A stretch of 64,000 nucleotides of DNA from Mycoplasmoides alvi ATCC 29626. GTDB lineage: Bacteria > Bacillota_I > Bacilli_A > Mycoplasmatales > Mycoplasmoidaceae. The stretch lies in contig NZ_KL370824.1 in assembly GCF_000701785.1 (NCBI RefSeq), forward strand, positions 46,902 through 110,901. Reading direction: 5' to 3'. Shown one piece after another: positions 21,416-32,087 of this stretch (the first letter of the stretch is position 1; the number at the start of each line of letters is the position of its first letter). The notes under the pieces are model-generated. The model saw only the letters and a program-made list of their open reading frames with translations. It searched no databases and had not been told where the DNA came from. The translations under genes and the position numbers were made by a program.

Positions 21416-22786
21416 ATGCAAAACCAAGAAGTTAATGATAGCAAGTTAACATCACCAGAAATAACACCAGAACTTGGTAATGAATCTGAGGAAAATGTAT
21501 TAAGTTTGTTATTAAAAAACTCTGTACACGGGTCAAATGTGTTTTCAAAATTAACTTCAAATGATTTTAGTATTGCTGATTATCGTTTAATTTTTAATAC
21601 GATGCTTTCTTTATATGAAGCAAATGAACCATTTGATTTTACAATTGTTAATGATAATCTAAATCTTGAAAATCAATTGTCTAATAGTTTAAAGCATCAT
21701 ATTAATATTTTAGCCACCAAGAATCCAAATCCATCTGCCATAGACAATTATATCCAAATTGTTAAGATGGCAGCTATTTTGAGAAATTTAAAAATTTTAA
21801 GTGAAGAGATTAGAGAAACTCATGTTAGTTTTTTAGATTTTGATGATCAACTAGTTTATTTCGAACAACGTTTTTTAAATATAATTAAGAGTACAAGTAA
21901 AAATTCTACAATTCCAATTTCAGGTTATGTTAATACTTATAAAGACAAATTTGAACGTTCTTATTTAGATAGTATTACAACTGGAACCAAAACTAACTAT
22001 GAGAAAATTGATGATTTAACTAATGGCTTTCAACCAGGAGATTTAATTATTCTTGCTGCCCGTCCAGGACGTGGCAAAACAGCTTTTGCTGTTAATTTAA
22101 TTGTTAATGTTGCTAAAGATTTGGAACAAGATGAAGTTGTTGTAATGTTTTCTTTAGAAATGGGAGGTGAACAAATTGTTCACCGAATTGTTTCATCAGA
22201 ATCAATGGTAAGTTTTAATTTAGCTAATGTGAAAAATTTAGATGCTGATTCTAGCAATCAAATTGTAATGACTTTAAATAAAATCAAAGATTTACCAATT
22301 TTAATTGATGACTCAAGTGACATTTCTTTAACAGAAATTCGTAGTCGATTACAACAAATTGCTAGCACAAAAAAGATCAAATTAGTTGTTATTGATTATT
22401 TACAATTAGTTAAAGTAATGCGAAGTAATTCTAATATGAGTCGTCAACAAGAAGTTTCAATGATTTCTCATAGTTTAAAATCATTAGCAAGAGAGTTAAA
22501 ACTACCAATACTAGCAATTGCTCAATTATCAAGAAAGATTGAAGAAAGGCGAGGAGCTAACAATCAACCAATTTTATCAGATTTAAGGGAATCTGGAGCA
22601 ATTGAACAGGATGCAGATTTAGTTTGTTTTTTACATATGGTTGATAACAATGAAGATGATTTATATGCAAATAATGAAATTGTTGATATGGAATTTATTA
22701 TTGCAAAACACCGTAATGGTGCTACTGGAAAAGCAGAATTAACTTTTCAAAAAACAATTGGTAAATTTATTTCCAAATTAAATTAA
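21416..22786 (+). CDS. dnaB: Replicative DNA helicase
   Basis: 456 residues. N-terminal domain about 20-120, then the RecA-like ATPase: Walker A AARPGRGKTAFA, SLEMGGEQIVHR, Walker B LVVIDYLQLV, and AIAQLSRKIEERR followed by SDLRESGAIEQDADL. The usual Ser of AGRPSMGKTA-type Walker A is Arg here (PGRGKT). Unwinds DNA ahead of the fork as a hexamer. Begins 2 bases after rplI; same order as MG093-MG094. No in-frame UGA. Confidence 0.96.
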   Translation: MQNQEVNDSKLTSPEITPELGNESEENVLSLLLKNSVHGSNVFSKLTSNDFSIADYRLIFNTMLSLYEANEPFDFTIVNDNLNLENQLSNSLKHHINILATKNPNPSAIDNYIQIVKMAAILRNLKILSEEIRETHVSFLDFDDQLVYFEQRFLNIIKSTSKNSTIPISGYVNTYKDKFERSYLDSITTGTKTNYEKIDDLTNGFQPGDLIILAARPGRGKTAFAVNLIVNVAKDLEQDEVVVMFSLEMGGEQIVHRIVSSESMVSFNLANVKNLDADSSNQIVMTLNKIKDLPILIDDSSDISLTEIRSRLQQIASTKKIKLVVIDYLQLVKVMRSNSNMSRQQEVSMISHSLKSLARELKLPILAIAQLSRKIEERRGANNQPILSDLRESGAIEQDADLVCFLHMVDNNEDDLYANNEIVDMEFIIAKHRNGATGKAELTFQKTIGKFISKLN

Positions 22787-22790
22787 TCTT

Positions 22791-24278
22791 ATGGTAAACA
22801 AAATGCAAAAAAAATCTAAAAAATTCCTTAAAAGAATGATTACTCTTTCATCTTTTTCTTTAATTCCTGTTTTAGTCTTGGTATCTTGTGGAGCACCTAC
22901 TTCAAATAAATATTTAACAATGGTTGCTGAATTTAATGATTTATCACTTTTTCCTAATCCAACAACTGATGAACAAAAACAACAAGCTAATCAAAAAATT
23001 AATGTTCATTATTCATTATTATCTAAGAATAAAACTAGTAGTATTAGTCAATGAAGTTATAAAAGTTCTGCAGGAAGCACTGCAAAACCACAAGGTTTAA
23101 CAAACCAAGTCGATTCATCATTTTCAGCTTTGTATGGTAATTTAGCAAATATTATTGCTTATAATTTAGTTTCTCCTGCAAGTATTTTTGCAACAATTGT
23201 TAGTAATTACAACAAAACTTTGCCTAATTTAGATGATCGAATTAATTTGTTTGTTGATGATAAAAATCAACCAGTTAGTTTTGATAATAGTCAATTTTAT
23301 AAATCAATGTCTAATAATTTGCTAATTGCTAATAATGATACTAATATCGGATTTGGTATTTCTGATTTATCATTTAATTTTAAAGAATTAACTTCAACTG
23401 GAACTATTGATACAACTAAATCAATTTATGATGTGCGCAAAAATAACACTTTGTTTAAAAATGAAGCTAATGACATTACAACTGATGCAAAAGCTATGTC
23501 TGATAACTCTGTCAATAATCGTTTAAGTAAGATTTTTGCAGTTACTGATATTAACATTTATTTCCGTTTTTATGTTGCTGGAGTAGATATGGGTAGTGAA
23601 TCACCATCTAGAAATCAAATTGTTGTCGCAAATCCAGTTGATTCTGTTGGCAAAAATAATAAAAATCTTTTAGATAATGCATTTAAAAATACTTTTAATG
23701 AAACTTTAACTTCATATGCATATAAGTTAACAATGCAAGATATGGTTGCAACAATTCTTTATTCAGCCAATGATATTAAAGATAATCCAGATAAAACTCA
23801 ATCTTCCAAAGTAACATATACATTAGCACCATCAATTGTTCAATCATTTTTGCCACTTTCATGATTAACAAACGATACATTTACTTTGGTTAATGGTAAA
23901 AGTCAACCTAACATTTTAAAGTTAGATTCAAATTTATTGACCACCCTTGTTGATCAATCTAAAATTTTATCAAAAGAGCAATTTCAACTAGCCAATGAAT
24001 CTTCTGCAACTCCAGAAGATATTCGTAAAACCTTTATTGGTCATAGTAATTGAGCAAATGCACAATCCTCTGCATTTATTAATCAAATTACCAATACAAA
24101 TCCATCACTTACAAATATTAAAAATAAAATTTTAACTGTTCCGCAAACATCAACTGTTTTAGGCAATCAAAATAATCCTTTAAATTTTACAATTGGAGAT
24201 TATTACAAATCATATTTTAAAGCTTTAATTGTTGATAATAATTCAATTCCTTTTGTTCAAGATATTAGTAAAGATTAA
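22791..24278 (+). CDS. Lipoprotein (MG095-like by position)
   Basis: 495 residues. A basic N-terminus (KKSKKFLKRM), a hydrophobic stretch and the lipobox LVLVSCGAP give a prolipoprotein signal with the lipidated Cys at about residue 33. The mature part is Asn/Ser/Thr-rich, without a recognised domain, and is presumably surface-exposed. Two starts are possible (22791 or 22803); the second gives a more compact signal peptide. It lies between dnaB and ung, where M. genitalium has MG095. UGA codons are used as Trp in the second half. Confidence 0.75.
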
Positions 24279-24291
24279 ACTTAAATTTTTT

Positions 24292-24954
24292 ATGCTTGTA
24301 GAATTAATTAAATCTATTAAGACAGATTGAACTTGTTGTTTGTTAAAAGAAACAAATTTACCTTATTTTTTTGATTTAAATAAGCATATTAACATAGCTT
24401 ATAAGAAACAAGAAGTTTTCCCCGCAAGTAATAAAATTTTTAATGCTTTTAATTTTTTTAACATGAAAGAAACTAAGGTTGTTATTTTGGGGCAAGATCC
24501 TTACCATGATATAAATCAAGCTAATGGTTTATCTTTTGGAATTAATGATAATGCAAAATTGCCTCCTAGTCTTCGTAATATTGCAATTGAGTTAAAAAAT
24601 GATTTAAACATCAAATTAGTAGATTACTCATTAATATCTTGAGCAAAGCAATGTGTTTTATTATTAAATACAAATTTAACAGTTAAAGCGCATGAACCAT
24701 TAAGTCATAATAACTTTGGTTGAGAAAATTTAGTACGTCATGTTTTATTTAATTTATTACAGGTCAAACCAGAAGTAATTTTTGTGTGTTGAGGCAAACA
24801 TGCAAGAGAAATGATTTTACCTTTAAGACCTAAATATTTTATTGTTTCAGCACATCCTTCACCATTTAGTGCAAAGAATTTTTTTAACACTAAACCTTTT
24901 AGTAAAATTAATATGTATTTGAATCAAACAAATCAAACAAAAATTAGTTGGTAA
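24292..24954 (+). CDS. ung: Uracil-DNA glycosylase
   Basis: 220 residues. Removes uracil from DNA in base-excision repair. Motifs: water-activating GQDPYHDINQANGLSFG, PPSLRNI, LLLNTNLTV, FVCWGKHAR (UGA as Trp) and HPSPFSAKNFF containing the catalytic His. The start is the ATG at 24292, 13 bases after the lipoprotein stop. MG097. Confidence 0.96.
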
Positions 24955-24964
24955 AATTGTATTT

Positions 24965-26371
24965 ATGAATATTTCTATTTTAAATAATTCATTGATAAGA
25001 GAAATTGATTCTGTTCAGGTTAGTCCTGTTTATGCAATTGTTATTTTTGCTATACTTTTTGGTTCAACTTTCTTACTTCTTTTTTTTAAAAAAATATATT
25101 TTTATTTTATTCATAAAAAACGTTATTACATTATTCCTAGGGTTAGTGTTCAAGGAATGACTAATATTGCAATGACTATTGCCATGGCCGTTAGTATCAT
25201 TATTATCATTATGGCAATTACTGGGGGAGTTGCTAGTGTAATTTTTCGTTCTTATCCCGGAACTAGAGTTACAATTGAAGTTATTTTAGTTAAAATTTCT
25301 GGATTATTGTTTGGTCCAATTGTAGGTTTAATTTCAGGAGCATGTATTGATTTGCTAGCTGTTGCTCTTTCAGCTGGTTTTTTTCATTATGGTTATTTTC
25401 TTGCTGCTATGTTAACTGGTTTAATTGCTGGTGTTATTCGCTCTGTTATTACTACATCTAAGTTATCAAAATATCATGATTTGTTATTAGCAATTTTTTC
25501 AACATTATTTTTAATTTTATCAACTTCAATTGTTATTGCTGTTTTTATTAATGTTCCTAATTTAAAAACACTTGGATTTGTTGTATCACTTCCGGGATTA
25601 ATTAATGATTTGCATTTTAGTCAATGAGAATTTTTGGGTGCCTTAATTGCATCAACAATTTTATTTATTATAATTATATGAATTGTTTATATAGTTCAAC
25701 ACATGAGGAATCGATATCATAGTTTTGCTTTAACAAATTTTAAATATAGATCATATAAACATGGTAATCATAGTAATAGAATTTGGTTAGTTGTAAGAAA
25801 CAAATGGTATACACCATTAATTAGTACAATTACTTTAGCTGCAAGCGCAGGTTTAATTGTTAATGTCTTGTTTTTGCCAATTTTTGATGCACAAATTACA
25901 AGTCAACCATATACTTTTTGAGTAATATTAAGATTTTTTGTAATGTTCTTTTTGATTGCTTTGGATATCTTAGTTATTTATCCTGTACTTTTAATTATTG
26001 GACCAATTGTTAAATATAATTATGAAAGTGAATTAATTGAGGACTTAAGAGCTTCAACAAAGTATGAGAATTTAAGTTTTAAAGAGGTAAATATGCATAA
26101 TTTGGAAAAAATAATTATTGAATGTAGTGAATCACTTTTATTCTCTTTAAATGAGAATCAATTAAAAAAACTTAAATTAGAGTTTAATGATATTATTTCT
26201 CAATTTGAAAAAGTGTTAAAAATTGATACTACAGGATTAGAACCTTCAAATTATCCAATTTCTATTTCTGCTCATAATCTACGTGAAGATGTAATTCAAC
26301 GATCTGATAATATTGCTGATATTATGCGTTGTCCAGAATTGGTAGAAAATGGTCTTGTTAAGGTGTATTAA
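24965..26371 (+). CDS. gatC: Fusion: ECF-type membrane S component plus GatC (MG098-like)
   Basis: 468 residues. Residues 1 to about 360 are membrane-embedded: about seven or eight hydrophobic segments, with EVILVKISGLLFGPIVGLISG followed by DLL, the signature of ECF vitamin-transporter S components (FolT/ThiT-like). Residues from about 377 to 468 read as GatC: HNLEKIIIECSESLLFSLNE, LEPSNYPIS and NLREDVIQRSDNIADIMRC, close to the standard GatC ending. It sits directly before gatA and gatB. M. genitalium MG098 has the same arrangement as I recall. AAAGAGG at 26081-26087 lies 5 bases before an internal in-frame ATG (26093, residue 377), so a free 92-residue GatC could also be made. No ECF ATPase genes are in the window. 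Confidence 0.85.
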
Positions 26372-26373
26372 GA

Positions 26374-27813
26374 ATGCAATCAAAGATTATTGATTTACAT
26401 CAAAAATTGAAAAGCAACAATTTATCTGCTAGTAAATTAATTAAAAAGTCTTTAAATTTATGCAAAAAATTTAAAAAAACTAATTTTATGATAAACATAA
26501 ATCATGTTGAAAGTTTAAGATTAGCTAAACATTTGCATAGTGAGGAATATTTTTCTAAATCATTATTGACTTGCATCCCTTATGTATTAAAAGATAACAT
26601 TTCAACAAAAGACATTATTACAACAGGTGGTTCGAAATTTTTAGAAACTTATTTACCTCCATATGATGCAACAGTTTACCGTTTGTTAAAACAAAGTAAT
26701 TCCATTTTAATAGGTAAATCAAATTTGGATGAATTTGGTTTAGGAGGCACTGGTTCTTTTTCAGCTTATGGAATTGTTAGCAATCCATTTGAACCTAAAC
26801 ATATTGCTGGTGGTAGTTCATCTGGTTGTGCAGTTGCAGTTGCTTCAGGAACGGTTCCATTTGCAATTGGTACTGATACAGGTGATTCAATTCGCCGACC
26901 AGCTAGTTTTTGTGGTGTTGTTGGATACAAACCAACATATGGATTGATCTCTCGTTATGGTGTATTTCCTTATGCCCCTTCATTAGATCATGTTGGGATT
27001 TTTGCTAGTACAGTTGCTGACATTGCTATTGTTGGTGATGAAATTATTGCATATGATGAAAATGATTTTAGTAGTCAAAAATTTAATAAAAAATTATTCA
27101 CAAATCTAGAAAAAGAAAATGTTAAATTTAAAATAGGATTTCCTGAATCTTTAGAAAATTTAATGGATGAACAAGTTGTAAGTGCTTGAAATCGTTTTAA
27201 ATATTTATTACGTTCAGTTAATATTGAATTAATTCCATTGCAACTTGACATGGAATTAATTAATGCAATTGACCCTATTTATAAAATTATTTCTTATTCT
27301 GAAGCAGTTAGTTGCTATTCTAGTTTTACTGGAATTCCATTTGGTAAACATTTAGAAGGTCAAAGCTATGAAGAAGTTACAGGGAAAGCGCGAGATCTAT
27401 TATTTGGGGAACAGTTAAAAAGACGTTTTACAATTGGTTCTTTCGCATTAAAAAAAGAAAATTTTGATAAGTATTTTTTAAAATCTAAGTTAGTTAGAAC
27501 TAAATTAATAAATCATTTTAATGATTTGCTAAAAGATGTTGATGTCATTATGTCAATTGGAGCTTCTTCATTGGCCCCCTTGGTTAAAGATGTTTTGGAA
27601 AACAAAAAACCTTTATCAAATGTTATTGATGATTTTTTACAAATATCTAACTTTGCAGGTGCTCCATCAATTACAATTCCTTTTGCAAAGAGTTATAAAA
27701 ATTTATTTTTAGGTGTTAATTTTACTGCTAAACAATTTAATGATGATTTACTTTTAAAAGTTGCATATGAAATTGAAAATTTAATTAATATTAAGGGGAT
27801 AATTAATGTTTAA
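26374..27813 (+). CDS. gatA: Aspartyl/glutamyl-tRNA amidotransferase subunit A
   Basis: 479 residues. Amidase-signature enzyme that frees ammonia from glutamine for Glu-tRNA(Gln) conversion. The catalytic triad is recognisable: Lys in YVLKDNIS, the cis-Ser in [15 protein letters not shown], and the nucleophilic Ser in [19 protein letters not shown], followed by [11 protein letters not shown]. The usual DTGGS is DTGDS. The gene begins 2 bases after the GatC fusion and its end overlaps gatB by 8 bases, consistent with a stoichiometric complex. One UGA (27187) is Trp. Confidence 0.96.
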
Positions 27814-29254
27814 TTTTGAAACTGTAATTGGCATTGAAGTTCATGTTGCATTAAATACCCTTACTAAAATGTTTTCATCAGCATTGAACAATCATGATGC
27901 TAATCCAAATGTAAATTTACATATTAATGATTTAGGTTTGCCCGGAACAATGCCACAACCTAACAAAGCTGCAGTTAAAAAAGCTTTAATTTTAGCCAAA
28001 GCATTAAACATGGAAAATGTTGATTATTTATTAAGATTTGACCGTAAAAATTATTTTTATCAAGATTTACCAAAAGGTTTTCAAATTACTCAGCAATACC
28101 ATCCTTTTGCTCAAAATGGATATCTTGAAGTTTTTAGTGACAAGAAAAAATATCAATTTAAAATTCAAAGGTTTCACCTTGAAGAAGATACTGCCAAGCA
28201 ATTTAACATTAACAATCATTTATTTCTTGATTATAATCGCGCTGGCGCCCCTTTGATAGAAATTGTTACTGATCCTATTTTTCATAATGCTGAAGAAGTT
28301 AAACTATATTTAACAACTTTACGTCACATTTTAATTCATAATGATATTTCAGATGCAAAAATGGAAGCTGGATCTATGCGTGCTGATATTAATCTTTCTG
28401 TTAGACCAGTTGGTTCTGATAAGTTTGGAACTCGTGTTGAAATTAAAAATGTTAATTCTTTAAACAACATTGAAAGAGCCATTAAGTATGAAACAAATCG
28501 CCAAATTGAGTCACTACTATTAGGTAAACCAATTATTCAAAGCACAATGCATTATGATGATGTTACAAATAAAACTATTTATATGCGTGATAAAAGTAAT
28601 GATATTGATTATAGATATATGCGTGAACCTAATATTATTCAGATTCAGTTGGATAAAATTTGAGTTGATAGCATATATAGTGATAATAAAATTGTTTATC
28701 CAATTGAAATTGCTAGTCAGTTGCAATCAGTTGGAATTGAAACACAAAAAATTAATCTTTTGTTAGATGATATTGCATTACTTAAAGCTTTTAATTATGT
28801 TGCTGAAAAAACTAAAAATTTTAAAGAAACATCTAAATGATTATTGGTTGAGTTATTAGGTATACTAAATGAAAACAATTATACTTTTGAAAAGAATGTT
28901 ACAGTTGATGACTTAGATAATATAGTTGAAATGATTATGTTGTTAGAAAATCAAAAAATCAATGGAAAACAAGCAAAAGTTATTTTAGAGCATACCTATA
29001 AGACTAAGAAAAAACCAAGTTTTCTGATTGTTGATTTAAAAATGGAACAAATCACTGATTTAAATAAATTACGTTCTTTATTAGAACCTATTATTCTAAA
29101 TAATGAAATTAAAATTCAAAAAGACTATAAAAATCGTCCTGAAAGAGTTGAAAGCATGATTTTAGGATTATTAATGAAAGCTACTAATGGACAAGCAAAT
29201 CCTAGTTTGGCTAGTCAAATTATGCGCGAAATGTTGCAAAAGTATGTCCAATAA
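27806..29254 (+). CDS. gatB: Aspartyl/glutamyl-tRNA amidotransferase subunit B
   Basis: 482 residues. Binds the mischarged tRNA and phosphorylates the glutamate. Motifs: [95 protein letters not shown] and YRYMREPNI, then the helical domain and the C-terminal GatB/Yqey domain ending [20 protein letters not shown] at 28661 and 28838 is Trp. Overlaps gatA at the start and the Nudix gene at the end. Confidence 0.97.
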
Positions 29255-29723
29255 AATAAATAGTGAAAAAAATACTTTAAAAAAAGAAATTGCTGCTGGT
29301 GGAATTATTTCCATTTTTAATAATCAAACCCAATCAATTGATATTTTATTAGTGCATACTAAAAGTTACAATGGTTATTGAGGATTTCCTAAAGGACATG
29401 TAGAAAAAAATGAAAATTTAATTGAAACAGCAATTCGTGAAATTAAAGAAGAAACGGGTTTAGATGTTGTTTTAGCTAGCAACAATTTAAAATGAACAAG
29501 TAATTATCAACCATTTTCAAATGTTCAAAAAACTGTTACATATTTTTGGTTTCAACCAAAAAATGAATTAAATATAGTAGTGATTCCACAGGTTAAAGAA
29601 ATTTCTCAGATTATTTGAGTAGATTATGGAAAAGTTAAAGATTTTTTAACTTATAAAAACGATAAAGATATATTTGATAAATTTATTGATGAAACTAGTA
29701 TAAAGAAATTTTTAAAAAAATAG
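29244..29723 (+). CDS. Nudix hydrolase (Ap4A hydrolase-like)
   Basis: 159 residues. The Nudix box is intact: GHVEKNENLIETAIREIKEE followed by TG, preceded by GYWGFPKG (one UGA Trp). Together with KKEIAAGGIISIF at the start this resembles bis(5'-nucleosyl)-tetraphosphatases that hydrolyse Ap4A, including the Ap4A-type Nudix proteins of mycoplasmas, but substrate cannot be settled from the box alone. The ATG lies inside the gatB end (11-base overlap), so it is co-translated. Confidence 0.85.
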
Positions 29724-29735
29724 ATAAGTAAAATT

Positions 29736-30245
29736 ATGAATGCTAATCGAGGAATGTTTTTAGAAACAATAATTAATAGAACAATTGAATACTATTCATC
29801 AAAAGGAATTGCTTGTTTGTTTAAGCGAAATTTACCAATTAAAATTTATTCCTTTACAGGAAATCATGTTAAAGGATGAGTTAATTCAAAGACCGAAACT
29901 GATTATTATGGTGTTTTTAAAGGAAGATATTTTGATTTTGAAGCTAAGCAAACAAAAGGCAATAGTTTACCATTAGTAAACATTAAATCTCATCAAATTA
30001 AGCACATGGAAAATGTTGTAAAATTTGGTGCAATTACATTTTTTATAACTTATTTTCAAGATTATGAAAAATTTTATTTATTAAAATTTAATGATTTTTT
30101 AAAATTCATTAATTCAAGTAAACAAAAATCAATTCCAATAAATTTTTTTGAAAGCAAAGGATTTTTATTGGAATTGATTTATCCTGGAATTTTAGATCTT
30201 GAAGAAATTCTAGACAAACTTACTTTGGAAAAAGCAAAATTTTAA
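29736..30245 (+). CDS. recU: Holliday junction resolvase RecU
   Basis: 169 residues, normal size. Cleaves four-way junctions during recombination. It begins with the RecU signature NANRGMFLETIINRTIEYY, continues with SKTETDYYGVFKGRYFDFEA and KQTKGNSLPL (acidic D and E-x-K catalytic residues) and ends with hydrophobic ILDLEEIL. One UGA Trp. The stop codon overlaps that of the convergent HU gene within TTAA. MG352. Confidence 0.92.
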
Positions 30246-30553
30246 TTTTCTTCCTCTTTTTCATATTCCCATTTAAGTTTTCCTAATGTATCTTTTATAT
30301 CTTTGATTGGAGCAAATTTTAATCTTGCTCTTGGTAAAATTTTAGTTTGTTCTCCTGTTTGTGGATTTCTTGCTATCCTTTCTTGAGAAAGTGATACTTT
30401 AAATTTACCGATGTTTGGCAATCTAATTGCACCTTCTTTTTTTAATTCATTTTTTAATAAATCAGTATAAGCTTGAAAAATATTTCCAACAACCTTATGA
30501 TTAGTTCCTGTAATTTCAGCAATAATTTTTAATATTTCTGATTTTGATAGCAT
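30242..30553 (-). CDS. HU-family DNA-binding protein
   Basis: 103 residues on the minus strand. The fold is HU/IHF: LSKSEILKIIAEITGTNHKV helices, LLKNELKKEGAIRLPNIGKF, then the DNA-binding arm RIARNPQTGEQ (proline at the tip) and LKFAPIKDIKDTL. A short acidic tail ends the protein. The start is taken at ATG 30553; the frame is open upstream and an AAAGGA motif lies further off than ideal, so a slightly earlier non-ATG start is possible. Nucleoid architecture role. MG353 by position. Confidence 0.9.
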   Translation of the reverse strand: MLSKSEILKIIAEITGTNHKVVGNIFQAYTDLLKNELKKEGAIRLPNIGKFKVSLSQERIARNPQTGEQTKILPRARLKFAPIKDIKDTLGKLKWEYEKEEEN

Positions 30554-30921
30554 AAATTTAACAATGTTTCCTTTAAAATTTATATTCCTCAAATGAAAGG
30601 AAGACAATATAGATTATATATTTAAGTTAAAAAACTGCATAAATTTTACACGAAGTTTAAGTTTATTTTTACAAATTTCAAATAATTGATTGATTTTAAA
30701 AAAATATAGTGAAATGTTTATCAGAATTATTAACATATTTTTTTTGTTAATGTTTGTAAAAATAAAAATTTTGAAATAAAGATTTTAATTTTTTTAAATA
30801 TTTTCTAAAATGATTTATAATAACTTCCGAAAATTTATAGATAGATGTAATAAATTTCTATTAAATTTATTGTGTCTAAAATAAGTTGTAAGTGAGTTTT
30901 AAAGTAGAATTTAGGATAAAA
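30554..30921. other. Divergent promoter region between HU and the MG354-like gene
   Basis: 368 bases with no gene. It holds the two inverted-repeat features typical of a divergent control region: ATTTTTACAAA at 30665-30675 with its exact complement TTTGTAAAAAT at 30753-30763, and a palindrome at 30849-30871 listed separately. A TATAAT box is at 30816-30821. Otherwise AT-rich. Confidence 0.45.
30816..30871 (+). promoter_or_regulatory. -10 box and downstream palindrome before the MG354-like gene
   Basis: TATAAT at 30816-30821 is followed by a perfect 9-base palindrome, AATAAATTT-ctatt-AAATTTATT (30849-30871), about 50 bases before the ATG at 30922. The palindrome could be an operator or just AT-rich symmetry. 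No regulator is recognised for it. Confidence 0.35.
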
Positions 30922-31362
30922 ATGGCGATAATTAACTATCAAAACAATGTGCAAAAAGCAGTAAAGATATTAAATGAAATTTGTACAAATCAAAATATGA
31001 AATTAGTTTTCATTAAAGAAATTTTTGAAACTGATGGTGCTGCTAATATGAATTTTGATTTAGATAAATTAAATTCAATTATGTCTTTGATAGCGCCATC
31101 ATCATTGTTAGAAACATCTACTATTAAAGAATATTTTTATAATAACTTAAATTTGATATCAAAATGTGATAGTTTTGAAGATTTGCTTGTTTTGTTTAAA
31201 TCAAATCAAGATGTTATTGATGAGTTTTGTGTTTCTTATTTAACTTTTAAGCAATTTATTGATTTTGTTGATAATGAAAAAACACGCTTGATAAAAATTC
31301 AAAATGCAATTGCCAAACAAATAGCAGATTATGTTTCTGAATCATTAACAGGTTTAATTTAA
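30922..31362 (+). CDS. Small protein of unknown function, MG354-like by position and ending
   Basis: 146 residues, mostly helical by composition. AGGA at about 30914 places the start at the ATG 30922 rather than at an upstream in-frame GTG (30892). It follows recU and HU in the same order as MG352-MG353-MG354. Its ending IAKQIADYVSESLTGLI resembles the C-terminus of MG354 as I remember it, as does the FIKEIFETDG segment near residue 30. No catalytic motif is visible and function is unknown. Confidence 0.55.
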   Translation: MAIINYQNNVQKAVKILNEICTNQNMKLVFIKEIFETDGAANMNFDLDKLNSIMSLIAPSSLLETSTIKEYFYNNLNLISKCDSFEDLLVLFKSNQDVIDEFCVSYLTFKQFIDFVDNEKTRLIKIQNAIAKQIADYVSESLTGLI

Positions 31363-31379
31363 GTAATAAATTAATTTTT

Positions 31380-31390
31380 TATGATACAAT
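31380..31390 (+). promoter_or_regulatory. Probable -10 region of the L10 operon
   Basis: TATGATACAAT just upstream of the leader contains two candidate -10 hexamers (TATGAT, TACAAT). No convincing -35 is seen, which is common in mycoplasmas. Confidence 0.4.
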
Positions 31391-31520
31391 GGAGAATGCA
31401 ATAACCAAAGAAAGCAACGAACAGTATTTATGTTTTAAATTGTTGCCGAGGTGAAATTCAAGTTTAATTTTGAATAATCTAATTGCTTTGGTCTTACATT
31501 GTAAGTAAAGCAATTTTTTT
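31391..31520 (+). ncRNA. Ribosomal L10 leader (autoregulatory)
   Basis: The stretch before rplJ contains TTGCCGAGGTGAAA (about 31442-31455), the conserved part of the L10(L12)4 binding leader of Firmicutes. It ends in a strong hairpin with a T run (terminator/attenuator entry). In this family excess L10 binds its leader and stops expression of rplJ-rplL. Confidence 0.75.
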
Positions 31521-31522
31521 GT
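31481..31522 (+). terminator. Attenuator hairpin of the L10 leader
   Basis: AATTGCTTT (31481-31489) pairs with AAAGCAATT (31507-31515), with an inner CTTAC/GTAAG stem around ATT, followed by a run of Ts. It sits 36 bases before the rplJ ATG, so read-through rather than full termination is expected. Confidence 0.8.
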
Positions 31523-31557
31523 TATTGTTAAAAAATATATTTGCTTAAGGAGTTAGA

Positions 31558-32043
31558 ATGAAAGCAGTCATTCAGGCAAAGATTGAAAAAATTAATGAAG
31601 TAATTAATCTCTTGTCTAGTGCTAAATCATTTGTTGTTTTTGAGTATACAACAATGACTGCTTTGGAAGCTAGTGAATTGCGTAGTAGTTTAACAAAGGT
31701 TGGTAACAAGATGCTTGTTCTAAAGAACAATATTCTTACTCGCGCTCTAGCACAAAGTAACATTAGCATTCCAGCTGACAAGTTAACAGGTCAAGTAGCA
31801 ATTGTTTTTGGCATTAAAGATGCTTTTCAACCAATTAAAGCAATTTATAAATTGGTTAAAGATAAGGAAAAAATTAATTATAAAGTTGGTTTTTTAGAAA
31901 ATAAAGTTTTATCTATTGATGAACTAACGCAAATTGCTTTGTTGCCAACTCGTGATGAACTTTACAGCATGTTACTATCTGTAATGCAAGCACCTTTACG
32001 AAAATTTATGTATGCAATGAAAGCAATTGGCGAAAAGAAATAA
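31558..32043 (+). CDS. rplJ: Ribosomal protein L10
   Basis: 161 residues. The N-terminus has the L10 pattern (AKIEKINEVINLLSSAKSFV followed by EYTTMTALEASELRSSL, KMLVLKNNILTRAL). The C-terminal helix carrying L7/L12 dimers is present (LPTRDELYSMLLSVMQAP). AAGGAG ribosome-binding site at 31546. Base of the ribosomal stalk. MG361. Confidence 0.97.
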   Translation: MKAVIQAKIEKINEVINLLSSAKSFVVFEYTTMTALEASELRSSLTKVGNKMLVLKNNILTRALAQSNISIPADKLTGQVAIVFGIKDAFQPIKAIYKLVKDKEKINYKVGFLENKVLSIDELTQIALLPTRDELYSMLLSVMQAPLRKFMYAMKAIGEKK

Positions 32044-32087
32044 ATTTATTTATATCATCTAATTTTATTTAAGGAGTTTACTTTAAT

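Noticed and set aside
28038..28256. Alternative plus-frame ORFs inside gatB and dnaJ (28038-28256, 28554-28766, 35085-35300)
   Set aside because: Shadows of the conserved frames with no ribosome-binding site or family match.
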